Shown here piece after piece: positions 52,249-63,033 of a DNA stretch of 64,000 bases. Both the position numbers and the translations under genes were made by a program. Every line of letters starts with the position of its first letter. Within the stretch, counting starts at the first letter, position 1. Source of the stretch: Erwinia_E haradaeae_F (lineage in GTDB: Bacteria > Pseudomonadota > Gammaproteobacteria > Enterobacterales > Enterobacteriaceae); the NCBI RefSeq assembly GCF_900698855.1, contig NZ_LR217698.1, positions 930,001 to 994,000 of the forward strand, in the 5' to 3' direction. A model generated the notes under the pieces. The model was not told where the DNA came from, searched no databases, and saw only the letters and a program-made list of their open reading frames with translations.

Positions 52249-53102
52249 ATCTGAAAAATCTAGTCCTATTTTAATATATTAAAAAATATATTTTCAAAAT
52301 AATTCCATAATAAAACTACAATCTATAACTTAACTATTTTTATTAATGATTTCTTCAAAAAAGATCTCCTTTTAACCTAAACATCACACTTAGTAAATAT
52401 AAACAGTATTATTAATATTCTCTTTTATAAATAATATATTAATATTAACTAAAAATTTTTCTAGTATAAAAACCTATGAATACATTTCTTAAGATTTAAT
52501 AAATACATGATCATATAGAAATTTCTATAAACATAGAATACACATTTTAGATAATTAATACAGTTATTACTCTATACAACCAATCCTAAATACTGTCGAA
52601 AATATTAAACTTCACGCCAATTAAAATTCATGGTTTTGAATACGATTGTTTTATAATCTATATTACCTCATAAATATGAAGAAATTCTTTCACTTCTTAA
52701 GAATAAAAGAGATCATCATAAAACCCTCCCTTCTCTCTAACTTATTTAAAAAAAGACCATCTTCTATTATGAAGATAAACAATGATCCTTCTTCTATAAT
52801 TTCAATATTTTATATACAATTTTTACGTGCTACAATCTCATTAATTAATACAAAATATTATCCATGATATAATATAAAATGGGTTAATCCTAAAAAGATT
52901 ATAATCAATTAAGATTGATTGAATAAAAAACTCATCTCAATAAAAATTAAAATAAAATATCTATAAAATTATATATCATTCTATAAATATATCTTCAATA
53001 ATAGTATTGAATACTATAGGAAAATCACAAAATAACAGTCACTATCACATCCTCTATCATACATCAGATATCTTTACAACTCTAATCAAAATAAATTCCT
53101 AT
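52249..53102. other. ispF-surA intergenic region, no supported gene
   Basis: 854 bases between convergent ispF and surA. A 63-codon frame from the ATG at 52676 lacks a ribosome site and any family resemblance. truD/surE (downstream of ispF) and pdxA (downstream of surA) are not recognisable. Confidence 0.5.
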
Positions 53103-54392
53103 CTAATTATTCTGATCGCATATCTTAACATAAGCAGAATGACGTTCATCTTCTATCCAATCGAGTGTAGCTATAGGTAACTTACGTTCAAGCAATATCT
53201 GATAAGCCTCTTCTTTCTTTTCTACGTCAGTTTTATCTACCACTCTACTATCTAGGAGTTGTACAATATGCCATCCGGAATCAGAATGAATCGGTTGACT
53301 AACCTCACCATTTTTTAATCCTACCAGGATATTACGAAATAGATCATCAAACTCCTCGATTCCACGCCAACCCAGATCTCCTCCATTATATTCTGATTGA
53401 AAATCTTGATATAAAGCTTGTTCAACCTGACTAAAGATCCTGCCATTACTAATTTCAGAAGAAACTTGAAGTAATTTAGAGCGAATCTGAGAATCAGATA
53501 CTACTGGTGATGACCTAAGAAAAATATGTCTAACATGTACCTGATGAGATAAAATTCTTTTCTTTTTTCCATCTATGTCGTTAACTTTTAAAATATGCCA
53601 ACCCATGCCAGATCGAATAGGACCAATAATATCACCTTTTTGTGCTTTCATTAAAAATGAAGAAAACAATGAAGGTAAATCCCTCAACCCTCTCCAGCCC
53701 ATATCTTCTTCTATAAGATTGTGCACATCAGACGAACAATCCGTAACTAACTTACTAAAATTAGAACCCTTTCTTGCCTGATGAACTAACTGAACAGCGA
53801 TATTCTCCCGACTTAAAGCTTCTTTCTGTGTTGGATTTTCTGATAAAGGTAATAAAATATGACTAAGTTTAAATACAAAATTAGAACTATTTTGTGCATC
53901 TAAATAACTCACCAATGAATTAATTTCTTCAGGCATGATAGAGAAACGATGTCTTACTTCATTAGTACGTAATTCTAATACCATAAGATTATTACGAATC
54001 ATCTCACGATATGAAGCATAATTAATACCTGAAGCAGACAAAGACCTAATTAGTTGACTCACGCTCATTTTTTTTTGTTGTGCAATCTTGGAAATAGCCT
54101 TCTGCAACTGCAAATCATTAACATATAAGCCAAGTTGTTTTGATTTTTGTAACAAAATGCTGTTAATAATCAGTTGTTCTAGCACTTGATGATGAAGAAT
54201 ATTCTTGTTAGGTAGGCCTTGACCAGTCTTTATTGCTTCGTTTTTGATAGAATGAATCATTCTATCAACTTCACTTTTTAACACTACACTACTATTAACA
54301 ACTGCAGCAACTTGATCTATTACTTGAGGAGATGAAAATGCAGTACTAGATACAAGAACTGCACTAAGAACTAATACTTTCCAATAAGTCAT
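53103..54392 (-). CDS. surA: Periplasmic chaperone/peptidyl-prolyl isomerase SurA
   Basis: Escorts unfolded outer-membrane proteins, including LptD, across the periplasm. 429 residues (E. coli 428). A signal peptide (about residues 1-20) precedes PQVIDQVAAVVN; then the N-terminal chaperone domain and two parvulin domains, recognised by LSHILLPL...MGW...GPIRSGMGWHILKV (first) and VRHIFLR...GGDLGWRG...GWHIVQLLD (second); ends VDKTD...SAYVKI. It lies 58 bases downstream of lptD on the same strand. Both its usual client LptD and the autotransporter in this window could need it. Confidence 0.97.
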   Translation of the reverse strand: MTYWKVLVLSAVLVSSTAFSSPQVIDQVAAVVNSSVVLKSEVDRMIHSIKNEAIKTGQGLPNKNILHHQVLEQLIINSILLQKSKQLGLYVNDLQLQKAISKIAQQKKMSVSQLIRSLSASGINYASYREMIRNNLMVLELRTNEVRHRFSIMPEEINSLVSYLDAQNSSNFVFKLSHILLPLSENPTQKEALSRENIAVQLVHQARKGSNFSKLVTDCSSDVHNLIEEDMGWRGLRDLPSLFSSFLMKAQKGDIIGPIRSGMGWHILKVNDIDGKKKRILSHQVHVRHIFLRSSPVVSDSQIRSKLLQVSSEISNGRIFSQVEQALYQDFQSEYNGGDLGWRGIEEFDDLFRNILVGLKNGEVSQPIHSDSGWHIVQLLDSRVVDKTDVEKKEEAYQILLERKLPIATLDWIEDERHSAYVKICDQNN

Positions 54393-54450
54393 ATGGATTC
54401 CATTTTCTGTTCCAAACGGTAGGATTGTGAATCTTCAATATATAAGAAGA

Positions 54451-56811
54451 TTAGATAGCGCTTTGATAAGGTAAAATACCTTGATGCAACATTTGAGTGG
54501 TATCTAACCGACAATCATTAGTACTCAGACCACGGAGCTCAATATTGAAAATAAGTTTATTATCATATTTACTTGTACCTTGTACCCAATCTTTAATGTT
54601 ATGTGCATAACCCAATTTAATCGCATAACAACAAGAGCTATATTGCATGCCTACTAACTGATCTACTATCAAACGAGTCTTTGTATTGTAATAACAAGAA
54701 CCCACTATAGACCACTGATCAACAATCGACCAGCTAGCAGTAATACCAATTTGAGATATATCCTGTTTATATCGAGACTGATCTATATCGCTTTCTAATA
54801 AAACCTGAGTTATATAATTTTCACTAATATAGCGATAACTCATTTGTATCATATGATTAACATCGGAACGCCATTCTAGAATACAATCCCCTTGGGAGAT
54901 TCTATCTAAGTAAGTATCATAATATACTCCACCAGACAGAATGAAATGATCTTGCATTCTAACTTTACCAGACGCAACTAATGCTACCATACCTGAATGA
55001 CGATTAGACTCATGATTTACTCTAGGGAATTCCGACACAAGCGAGTAAACTTGCCCTATAGAAATATTAAAACATTCATACAAATGACCATCAAAAATTC
55101 GCATAGTTAAACCGGTTGTTAACTGATTAGTAGATTCAATTCGATCTAAACCACTATATTTACGTTCTTGAAATAAGCTATAATAATTACGAAGTAATAA
55201 TGTAGAATCATAGCTATGTATTGATCTTTGATCATGATACGGAATATAAAGATACTGAATCCGGGGTTCCAGACTTTGTGTATAACCTGGTAACAATATC
55301 ATATTATGATCAAAACGCATTTGCTCATCAATACTAAACTGCGGTATAATACGATTTACTGAATTTTTCAACTTATTAATATTTTTGTTCTGTAAATTAT
55401 AATACTGTATATTTTTTTGTAAATAATGAGTCGCTAGAACCTTAACTGTAGTATTTAATCTATTCCATTCAGTTATATATGGCCAATTTATCATGGGTTC
55501 AATATGTAAACGCATAGCCTCTGGCATATGTGGGTTACGATTAGTAAATCTGACAACCTGGGAATATAGGTGACTATCAAATAACCCGATATTATGTGAG
55601 TCATAATTAAATTCTACCTGAGGTTCGGCTGAATAAAAATCATGATAATGTTTTGTAGATAAAATCTGAAAATATTTTCTAGATAACGTTATATCCCAAT
55701 TACTTCCTACATAACTCCAATCAAATTTCTGTGCAAGATAACCGTTAGTTGTAGACCCATACTCAGAATCTAAATCTCGAAAGTAATCAGAATCACTGAC
55801 CTTGGTATACTCAGACTGAAAATGCCAAGAATCAGTAAAAACATTAGAATGATGCCAATGAAATAACCACCTAGGAGAAGGTAGATCATGTCGATGATGT
55901 CCATATGTATACATGCGATCATCTTTTAAATAATCGAATTCTAGTAAACCAGAACCAATAATCAAATATCGAAATTCGTTCTGCCACTGTATTCCCCGTC
56001 GACTGATATAACGCGTAATAACAGTAGCATCTGCTTGAGGCCCTATATTCCAATAATACGGAAATAAAAATTGTAAACCCCCAAATTTATTATAAGATCC
56101 CTTTGGTACCAAAAAACCAGAACGAGCCTTATTTCCTGTTGGAATCTGTAAATAAGGACTGTAGAAAACAGGAATAGAACCTATCTTAAATCGTGCATTC
56201 CAAATCTCAGATAATTCCAAATCACGATCATGAATAATCTTAGAACCCTCTACGATCCAACCTCTCTTTCCAAGAGGACAAGAAGTAAACGTACCATTCT
56301 TCAAAATAGTATAACGGTTATGCTTTCTTAATTCTATTTTTCGAGCAAATCCTCTTTCTTGTCGTCCAATAATTGTATAAGTACTATTCCACATATTAAC
56401 ATCTTTATTATGTAAATTTATCGAAGCCTGAGGTCCTGATAAAGCTATGTGATCATCATTATACTGAACATCGCCTAGCAGGTCGATAGTATCAATAAAG
56501 GTTGTAGCACCTCTGAAAAATTTTCGATTTAAATAAACATAATCAGATTTTAAATGTCGATTCCCATGATAAACATTAACATGACCATTGAAAATAGCGT
56601 TATTTGAATAAATAATAGTGGCCATGTCTGAAGTAATGGTTACGGACAACTGATTCAAACATTGTTCTTGTATAAATCGACCTTCATTACTTGGTGATGC
56701 ACTAATGCATTGTAATGTAGATTCACCAGCTAAAGCTGAATGACTAAATAGAACAAAATTAACAAGAACAACCACCAAAGTAGATAATCTGATTATTATA
56801 TAAAATATCAA
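54451..56811 (-). CDS. lptD: LPS-assembly outer membrane protein LptD
   Basis: Outer-membrane barrel that, with LptE, inserts lipopolysaccharide in the outer leaflet. 786 residues (E. coli 784). The start is TTG at 56811 with AAGGAT upstream; a signal peptide (about 1-28) ends near ALA. The four cysteines of the E. coli disulfide network align as C35, C178, C727 and C728, so oxidative maturation seems possible. Further cysteines (for example near 51 and 767) are additional. Conserved: GRFIQEQ, EIWNARFKIGSIPVFYSPYLQ, SGFLVPK, PYYWNI, SRRGIQWQNEFRYL, PGYTQSLEPR and YSSCCYAIKLGY. Divergent from djlA, as in E. coli. Confidence 0.97.
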   Translation of the reverse strand: MIFYIIIRLSTLVVVLVNFVLFSHSALAGESTLQCISASPSNEGRFIQEQCLNQLSVTITSDMATIIYSNNAIFNGHVNVYHGNRHLKSDYVYLNRKFFRGATTFIDTIDLLGDVQYNDDHIALSGPQASINLHNKDVNMWNSTYTIIGRQERGFARKIELRKHNRYTILKNGTFTSCPLGKRGWIVEGSKIIHDRDLELSEIWNARFKIGSIPVFYSPYLQIPTGNKARSGFLVPKGSYNKFGGLQFLFPYYWNIGPQADATVITRYISRRGIQWQNEFRYLIIGSGLLEFDYLKDDRMYTYGHHRHDLPSPRWLFHWHHSNVFTDSWHFQSEYTKVSDSDYFRDLDSEYGSTTNGYLAQKFDWSYVGSNWDITLSRKYFQILSTKHYHDFYSAEPQVEFNYDSHNIGLFDSHLYSQVVRFTNRNPHMPEAMRLHIEPMINWPYITEWNRLNTTVKVLATHYLQKNIQYYNLQNKNINKLKNSVNRIIPQFSIDEQMRFDHNMILLPGYTQSLEPRIQYLYIPYHDQRSIHSYDSTLLLRNYYSLFQERKYSGLDRIESTNQLTTGLTMRIFDGHLYECFNISIGQVYSLVSEFPRVNHESNRHSGMVALVASGKVRMQDHFILSGGVYYDTYLDRISQGDCILEWRSDVNHMIQMSYRYISENYITQVLLESDIDQSRYKQDISQIGITASWSIVDQWSIVGSCYYNTKTRLIVDQLVGMQYSSCCYAIKLGYAHNIKDWVQGTSKYDNKLIFNIELRGLSTNDCRLDTTQMLHQGILPYQSAI

Positions 56812-58356
56812 GAATTATCCTTATAATAATTGGTATCTGAAACCATCGGTAAGATCCATTAGAATGAACTGTATATATAAAATGAGCGACAGATGTCTCT
56901 GTAAATAAAATAAAATTTATGTCTCTCACACTCCTTACATTATTTATCCAAATGATAATATTTCCATCGTGCTAGTCGTCTCTTTGTTATGTACAGAGAT
57001 AATAAATATAAAGATTTTCAACTAAAATCTTATTACAAATCACGATTGGATCATTTTATTTATCTCAGTGATATATTATGAACTACTAGACACAACTAAA
57101 TTTTTCAAATATATTATAAAGAAATAACACAGAATCAAAAATGCTACATAACATACATGTAAAGCCCCCATATAAGAAACTAGTGGTTCCGTTTTCTTAT
57201 TCCATCCATATTTTACTAAAACTAATCTCGTTTCTATAACTTTGTTATTCTGTTTTAACTAAAACAGAAGAAATTAAATATTATAACAATCCATCTTTTC
57301 TCTTACTCTGCTATAATTAAATAGATATTTATCGCTCTCGTTACGTCAAGGGACTCTTCTATTAATATAGATTGTTTTAATATTAAATATTAATCTTTTC
57401 ATGTATTCTTCTGAATCCAAAATCTAAGTACTACATATATCTATGATACAAATCATCTAGTGCCACACTACACAATTCTAACGAAGTTTACCTTATGATA
57501 AGATAAACATCACTAAGATAAATATACTCAGAGATATATACTTACTTTAATATCTATACGATTATATAAATAAGAAATATATATTATAAGATAACATCAC
57601 TTTATATACATGGCTTTAATTATCTAAATACTGCATTTTTATTTTTAGTTCATTACAGAAGATAATTTTTAATTAAAAAAATTAGATTGTATGTGTATAT
57701 AGATGTGTGCATATTAATAAATATTAAGAACATATCTTTTATTCTACGTCTCTACTAACTGTAGTAATAAAAATATTATATAATAACAGCCCTTTTATTT
57801 ATGACCTACCAATAAACTTACCGGAAAAAAAGTAGTATCATTCTGTTCTAAAAATTTAAAAAATCAAACTTTTTAAATAATCGTATTGATTTAAATAAAC
57901 TACCACTTACCATGCAATATAAATTAACAGACTTATTAAAATTATAGCATTATCATTAATCTACAGAATTTTATTAAAAAATCTTAAATTTATTACAAAT
58001 ATATAGTTAACCTCATACTCTTAGAAACAATCAAGCATATTTAAAAAAATTTCCTAGATGCGCTCCACTATAATATAAAATTAATAATTCATATATCAAG
58101 AATGACTTGTTTGCAAGCAAACATAAATGAAAAATATGCAATAGGTAAAGAAATATATTTTAATTTTGCATACTATCACATAAGATCTGTGAAAACATTC
58201 ATTAATCAGACATAGCCATAATAAAATTACTTAAATAGCTTATAATATTAGAAATACAACACTATATTAATGTCTTGCATAATCACTTCCCCTCTAGGAG
58301 AATATATATTCATCTTTCTATAAAACGTTAAAAGTCAATAACCTAATGAGGAGTTT
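56812..58356. other. lptD-djlA divergent intergenic region
   Basis: 1.5 kb. It contains a 9-bp hairpin with an AACT loop (57248-57269, no T-run) and a minus-strand TTGACG (57349-57344) that could be a -35 box far upstream of lptD. Stretches around 57160-57360 are less AT-rich but have no open frame that I can support. Confidence 0.45.
57248..57269. repeat. 9-bp perfect hairpin, AACT loop
   Basis: TTCTGTTTT (57248-57256) and AAAACAGAA (57261-57269). No T-run on either strand. Possible RNA structure in the lptD leader; function unknown. Confidence 0.4.
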
Positions 58357-59184
58357 ATGTTCTACTGGGGGAAAATATTAGGATTATTTTGGGGATTACT
58401 ATCTGGCTCAAGCCTCTGGAGTATATTCATAGGTATTTTAATAGGACATTTATTTGATAAAAGTCGTTGCCCTGATAATCAGCATGACGCTTTTGAGCAA
58501 CAAAAGCGACAATCTCTATTCTTTCGTACAACTTTTCAAGTTTTAGGACATCTAACAAAATCTAAAGGAAGAGTAACCGATAAAGATATTGAAACTGCCT
58601 CCAAACTAATGGACCGAATGAAGCTGTATGGAAATAGCCGACAAGAAGCACAATGCGCTTTTCGTGAAGGAAAAAAGATAGATTACCCTATTCGCGATAA
58701 ATTACGTGAACTACGAATTGCTTCTTCCGGTCGCTTTGATTTACTTAGAATGTTTCTTGAAATCCAGATTCAAGCAGCATTTGCTGATGGTATCTTACAT
58801 CCTAATGAGCGTCAAATATTATATATTATTGCTGAAGAACTAGGTATATCTTGCCAACAATTTGATCAATTTATACAAATGATGGAAAGCGGACAACAGT
58901 TTAACAACACATATTATCATGACCACCATTCACATACTGAAAATACCTGTCGTTCAAAACAACAAATACCAACGCTCGAAGATGCCTACACCATGCTTGG
59001 TGTTTCACAAAGCGACGATTTTACGACGATAAAACGAGCTTACCGCAAAAGAATGAGCGAGAATCATCCAGATAAATTAGTAGCTAAAGGCCTTCCCCCA
59101 GAAATGATGGAAATGGCAAAACAAAAAACACAGGCTATTCAAGAAGCATATGATCTTATAAAAGTTGAAAAAGGTTTTAAATAA
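58357..59184 (+). CDS. djlA: DnaJ-like membrane co-chaperone DjlA
   Basis: Inner-membrane-anchored J-domain partner of DnaK, linked to envelope stress in E. coli. 275 residues (E. coli 271). An N-terminal helix with glycine motifs (residues about 5-28), a TerB-like central domain (LTKSKGRVTDKDI, RFDLLRMFLEIQIQAAFADG, HPNERQILYIIAEELG) and a C-terminal J domain with the HPD tripeptide at 237-239. ATG preceded by GAGG. The complete J domain implies it can still stimulate DnaK. Confidence 0.97.
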   Translation: MFYWGKILGLFWGLLSGSSLWSIFIGILIGHLFDKSRCPDNQHDAFEQQKRQSLFFRTTFQVLGHLTKSKGRVTDKDIETASKLMDRMKLYGNSRQEAQCAFREGKKIDYPIRDKLRELRIASSGRFDLLRMFLEIQIQAAFADGILHPNERQILYIIAEELGISCQQFDQFIQMMESGQQFNNTYYHDHHSHTENTCRSKQQIPTLEDAYTMLGVSQSDDFTTIKRAYRKRMSENHPDKLVAKGLPPEMMEMAKQKTQAIQEAYDLIKVEKGFK

Positions 59185-60541
59185 TTTACTGTCCTTTATA
59201 ATTATGTGACTGACACTTAACTTTATAAACTTATGAACCAGTCTGATATAGATTTTCATAAAATTAAATATTTTATTAAGAATATTAATATACAATCTAG
59301 AATTCCTAGATAATCAAACTATCTCTATCCTTATTAAGAGCAATCATAAAAATGCTTTGACAAAACTAATCGCTAATCTATCACAGGTCTCTAAAGACTA
59401 CCTGTAATTTTTGAATTACATAAGTAGTTATAAAAAGACTTTCAATTTAACTCTGAATATTTTATATGTTAGAGAAGCGCAGACCTCAGATTTTTAATAT
59501 TAAAATAATACTAGTTTATTTAGATAACATACTATAAATACATAACAGATCTGTTATGAGATGTTTTATATAAAAAGTTAAAAAATCTATTATCTTTCTT
59601 AGTAAGCTTCATCATATTTATCCATTATTATACAACTCACTAAAAGATTGAATAGTCTTTCAAAAAATTACATGCTAGAATATAAAAACTCAATACAAGA
59701 TATAATCTTCTTACTAATTATCAATTAAAATAACAATATAATTCATTAAGACTCATAATATGAACAATCAAAAAGTAACTATTGTAGTGAAAAAATCAAT
59801 AAAATAATTAAGATCACTATTAAATATTAAAAAAAGATAATAACGCTTATCGTTATTATACTTTTATCTATTTATGTATCTACTAATCTATCCAAATTTC
59901 TTGTAACTTACTTATTCTATGAAGGTAGAATACTCTATTGATCAGAAATAGATTACTAATTTTTAGTTTAAACTTATCTCCTGTTTTCATTATTATTTTA
60001 TAATCTAAGAAATCACCTGATTATTAATCATATTGATAAAAATCATACTTACAAGATCCTTTATATAAGATTATCAACACCTCATAACCACTGAACTGGT
60101 TAATATTTTGATAAATATGAAAAAATTTATAGTCATCTATAGGTAATGACGACATCATGTTATGATGATAATACGATTTTTTTTAAAAAAAATAAGTATT
60201 ACTAGTTTCGATAGCAATAATAATACATAATTCAATTCTAATTTTTATTTGATACCCAATCTTAATCTATTATCCCAAACATACTTCGTCTGACAAAAAG
60301 CTTTATGATCGAAAATATAATAGTATGCCCTTTAAATAATAATTATTTTCCTGGATTAGTATACATAGCTTTCATTCTAATAGATCTAGGACAGAGATGC
60401 TAATGTAGCATATCGTATAAATATTACAGAACTATTTATGCATTTGATCTATCAAAATAGGATTATTTTCTCGAATAAATCTCTGTAGAGCATATAATTT
60501 TTATATATAATAACCTAAAAACTAAATTTTTTCTCAAAAAA
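59185..60541. other. djlA-nif3 intergenic region
   Basis: 1.36 kb between convergent genes, AT-rich. A minus-strand open frame of 22 sense codons at 60432-60500 looks like a C-terminal remnant (separate entry). Nothing else supported. Confidence 0.5.
60432..60500 (-). pseudogene. Possible C-terminal remnant of an unidentified gene
   Basis: 22 open codons on the minus strand, containing ALQRFIRENNPILIDQMHK, between two stops and without a usable start. The sequence is less biased to K/N/I/F than chance frames in this DNA. It lies 40 bases past the end of the Nif3-family gene on the same strand. Family not recognised. Confidence 0.22.
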
Positions 60542-61288
60542 TCAAGCTGGATTACTAATATCAATAAAAGTAACATGAAGAGAGTGTTTTTCAGACAGCC
60601 ATTGGCCTAATGCCTTTACCCCACCTCTTTCCGTGGCGTGATGTCCTGCAGAAAAAAAGTGTAAACCCTGTTCCCGTGCACTATGTATAGTCTTCTCAGA
60701 GACCTCACCACTAATAAACGCATCAACCCCAAAAGAAGCAGCTGAATCAATAAAACCCTGTCCAGCACCACTGCATAACGCTATATATCTGATTAGAACA
60801 GGTGCTCTATCACTAGAACAATGTAACGGTTCGCGACCTAGTGTTAGATAAATACGCTGTTTTAACTCCTCTGCACTTAAGGGAACGCTCAGTTCACCCC
60901 AAGGTAATAACGATTGAACTTCACCATTAATTTTAATGCCTAAAGAACTTGCTAACTGCGCATTATTACCTAAAATTGGATGCGCATCCAAAGGATGGTG
61001 CCATGAAAAAAGATTTAAATCATGTTCCAAAATTATTTTAATGCGGTTTCGTTGCATACCCATAAGCCCAGGGCGTTCATTTTTCCAAAAATAACCATGA
61101 TGAACTAAAACTGCATCTGCTTTTAAACGCACCGCTTCAGTAAGCAATCCATAACAAGCTGTTACACCACTAACAATTTTTTTAATCTCACTTCGACCTT
61201 CAATCTGCAAACCATTTAATGTATAATCACTAAAAGATGTGCTATTTAAGAGTTGATTGACAATCTTTTCTAGATCAGTGTTACGCAC
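60542..61288 (-). CDS. ybgI: Nif3-family dinuclear metal-binding protein (YbgI)
   Basis: Conserved protein of the Nif3 / GTP cyclohydrolase I type 2 superfamily that forms ring-shaped hexamers with a two-metal site; cellular role not settled. 248 residues (E. coli YbgI 247). The start is GTG at 61288 (RNTDLEKIVNQ aligns with the family). Metal-site motifs: VHHGYFW (near 63-69), WHHPLDAHP (near 96-104) and AGHHATERGG near the C-terminus; NGLQIEG and SGEVSEKTIHSAREQGLHF are also conserved. The pxpBCA-nei genes that follow in E. coli are absent. Confidence 0.95.
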   Translation of the reverse strand: MRNTDLEKIVNQLLNSTSFSDYTLNGLQIEGRSEIKKIVSGVTACYGLLTEAVRLKADAVLVHHGYFWKNERPGLMGMQRNRIKIILEHDLNLFSWHHPLDAHPILGNNAQLASSLGIKINGEVQSLLPWGELSVPLSAEELKQRIYLTLGREPLHCSSDRAPVLIRYIALCSGAGQGFIDSAASFGVDAFISGEVSEKTIHSAREQGLHFFSAGHHATERGGVKALGQWLSEKHSLHVTFIDISNPA

Positions 61289-61617
61289 AATTATGCATCC
61301 TATGATTGAATTATCTCAAAAACTAAATTAGATCTTATATTTAAGATGTATTATCATTATGAAATTTAAACGAAATAAAAGATTATTGTCTAAATTCACT
61401 CTTAATATCACGTTTCTTTTTTCAGAATAACGATCGGTTCTTAATGATACTAAATAAATATATAAAATTATAAATTTTATGCCATTATTACTTAATAATC
61501 TGATTTTTTAAAAAACTTAAAGAAAGATCTATAAAAAAATAAAAATAAAAACTATATTTTATAAATAAAATTTATTTATTAATGTTTATTATGCGGATCT
61601 TTGTAATTTATTAAATC
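61289..61617. other. pykF-ybgI intergenic region
   Basis: 329 AT-rich bases between two minus-strand genes. No lpp or other small gene is recognisable, although lpp follows pykF in E. coli. No clear terminator. Confidence 0.5.
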
Positions 61618-63033
61618 TTATGATAAAATATGAACTGATGAAGTGTTTGTGGTTCCGCTTTCTACCAATGCTCCAGATACCATAACTAAAAAATCACCTT
61701 TACGGGCATATCCACTTGCTGCTGCAGCCTCTTTACCAAGACGATAAAAATCATCTGTAGAAGAAATACATTCAACTAATAATGTAATCACACCTTTGCT
61801 TAATAACAACTGTCTTGCTATTTGTTTATTTGTGGTTAAAGCCAAGATCGTAGCACTAGGAAAATACTTCCGTATGGCTTTAGCAGATTTACCACCTTTC
61901 GTTGCAACAATAATAAGTGGTGATGACAACTTCTCAGCCATTTCGACTGCGCTGCGACAAACTGCTTCAGTAATACGTAATTTTCGATTATTACTTTTTA
62001 AGTTAATACGACTTTGCATCACACGATCAGTTCGTTCACAAATCGTAGACATGATCCTAACAGATTCTAATGGATATTGACCTTTAGCACTTTCACCAGA
62101 TAACATTACTGCATCCGTACCATCTAAAATAGCGTTAGCTACATCACCTGCTTCCGCTCGAGTGGGTCGAGGATTTTTAATCATTGAATCTAACATTTGC
62201 GTGGCGGTGATGATCACTTTTTGTGCTTCATTACACTTTTTAATCATCATTTTCTGAGCAAAAATAACCTCTTCTACTGGAATTTCAACACCCAAATCAC
62301 CTCTCGCAACCATAATACCGTCTGACATATGAAGAATTTTATCAAAGTTATACAAACCTTCCTGATTTTCAATTTTAGATATAATCTGAATCTTTTCACC
62401 ACCATGTACGTTAAGATATTCACGAATTTCCATTACATCATCAGCTTTTCGAATAAAAGACGCAGCAATAAAATCTACATCTTGCTCACATCCAAAAAGT
62501 AAATCACGCTTGTCCTTTTCTGAGAGAACAGGTAAGTTCACTGAAATACCAGGTAAATTAATTCCTTTATTCTCACCTAAAATACCACTATTCAGAACTT
62601 TACAAACAACAGTGCCGCTTGTAATCTCTATTACTTTCATACCGATCAATCCATCATCCACTAATATAGTATTTCCAACATTTAAGTCTGACGTTAAACC
62701 TGGATAACTGACTGCTACAACCGTGCTATTTCCATTAATATTTTGATTAGTAGTAAAGGTAAACCTCTGCCCTGATTGTAGGAATACACCATGGGAGCTT
62801 TCCAATTTCATAGTACGAATCTCGGGTCCCTTAGTATCAAGAAGAATAGCCGCCTGATAAGTACTGTTTCTAATTACATTACGCAAATTAGTAATGCGTT
62901 GCGCGTGCTCCTGATAACTGCCATGAGAAAAATTTAGGCGCATAACATTCATGCCTGCATCTAGAAGTTGAGTTAAAATCTCCTGAGATTCAGTTGAGGG
63001 ACCAATGGTGCAAACAATCTTAGTTTTTTTCAT
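61618..63033 (-). CDS. pykF: Pyruvate kinase I PykF
   Basis: Last step of glycolysis: phosphoenolpyruvate plus ADP to pyruvate plus ATP; fructose-1,6-bisphosphate-activated type. 471 residues (E. coli PykF 470). Motifs: TKIVCTIGPSTES, NVMRLNFSHG, LLDTKGPEIRT, VDDGLIGM, FIAASFIRKADDV, the active-site signature IISKIENQEGL, MVARGDLGVEIPVEEV, TATQMLDSMIKNPRPTRAE, MLSGESAKGQYPLE and the C-terminal effector domain ending SGTTNTSSVHIL. The KTKIVCT and VMRLNF wording matches the PykF rather than the PykA isozyme. Confidence 0.97.
   Translation of the reverse strand: MKKTKIVCTIGPSTESQEILTQLLDAGMNVMRLNFSHGSYQEHAQRITNLRNVIRNSTYQAAILLDTKGPEIRTMKLESSHGVFLQSGQRFTFTTNQNINGNSTVVAVSYPGLTSDLNVGNTILVDDGLIGMKVIEITSGTVVCKVLNSGILGENKGINLPGISVNLPVLSEKDKRDLLFGCEQDVDFIAASFIRKADDVMEIREYLNVHGGEKIQIISKIENQEGLYNFDKILHMSDGIMVARGDLGVEIPVEEVIFAQKMMIKKCNEAQKVIITATQMLDSMIKNPRPTRAEAGDVANAILDGTDAVMLSGESAKGQYPLESVRIMSTICERTDRVMQSRINLKSNNRKLRITEAVCRSAVEMAEKLSSPLIIVATKGGKSAKAIRKYFPSATILALTTNKQIARQLLLSKGVITLLVECISSTDDFYRLGKEAAAASGYARKGDFLVMVSGALVESGTTNTSSVHILS

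Noticed and set aside
52646..52867. Open frame with internal ATG at 52676 (63 codons)
   Set aside because: No ribosome site and no recognisable family; could be tested by conservation but is not supported.
57328..57349. TTGACG on the minus strand as an lptD promoter
   Set aside because: It is more than 500 bases from lptD and the downstream -10 candidates are poor; such strings are expected by chance.
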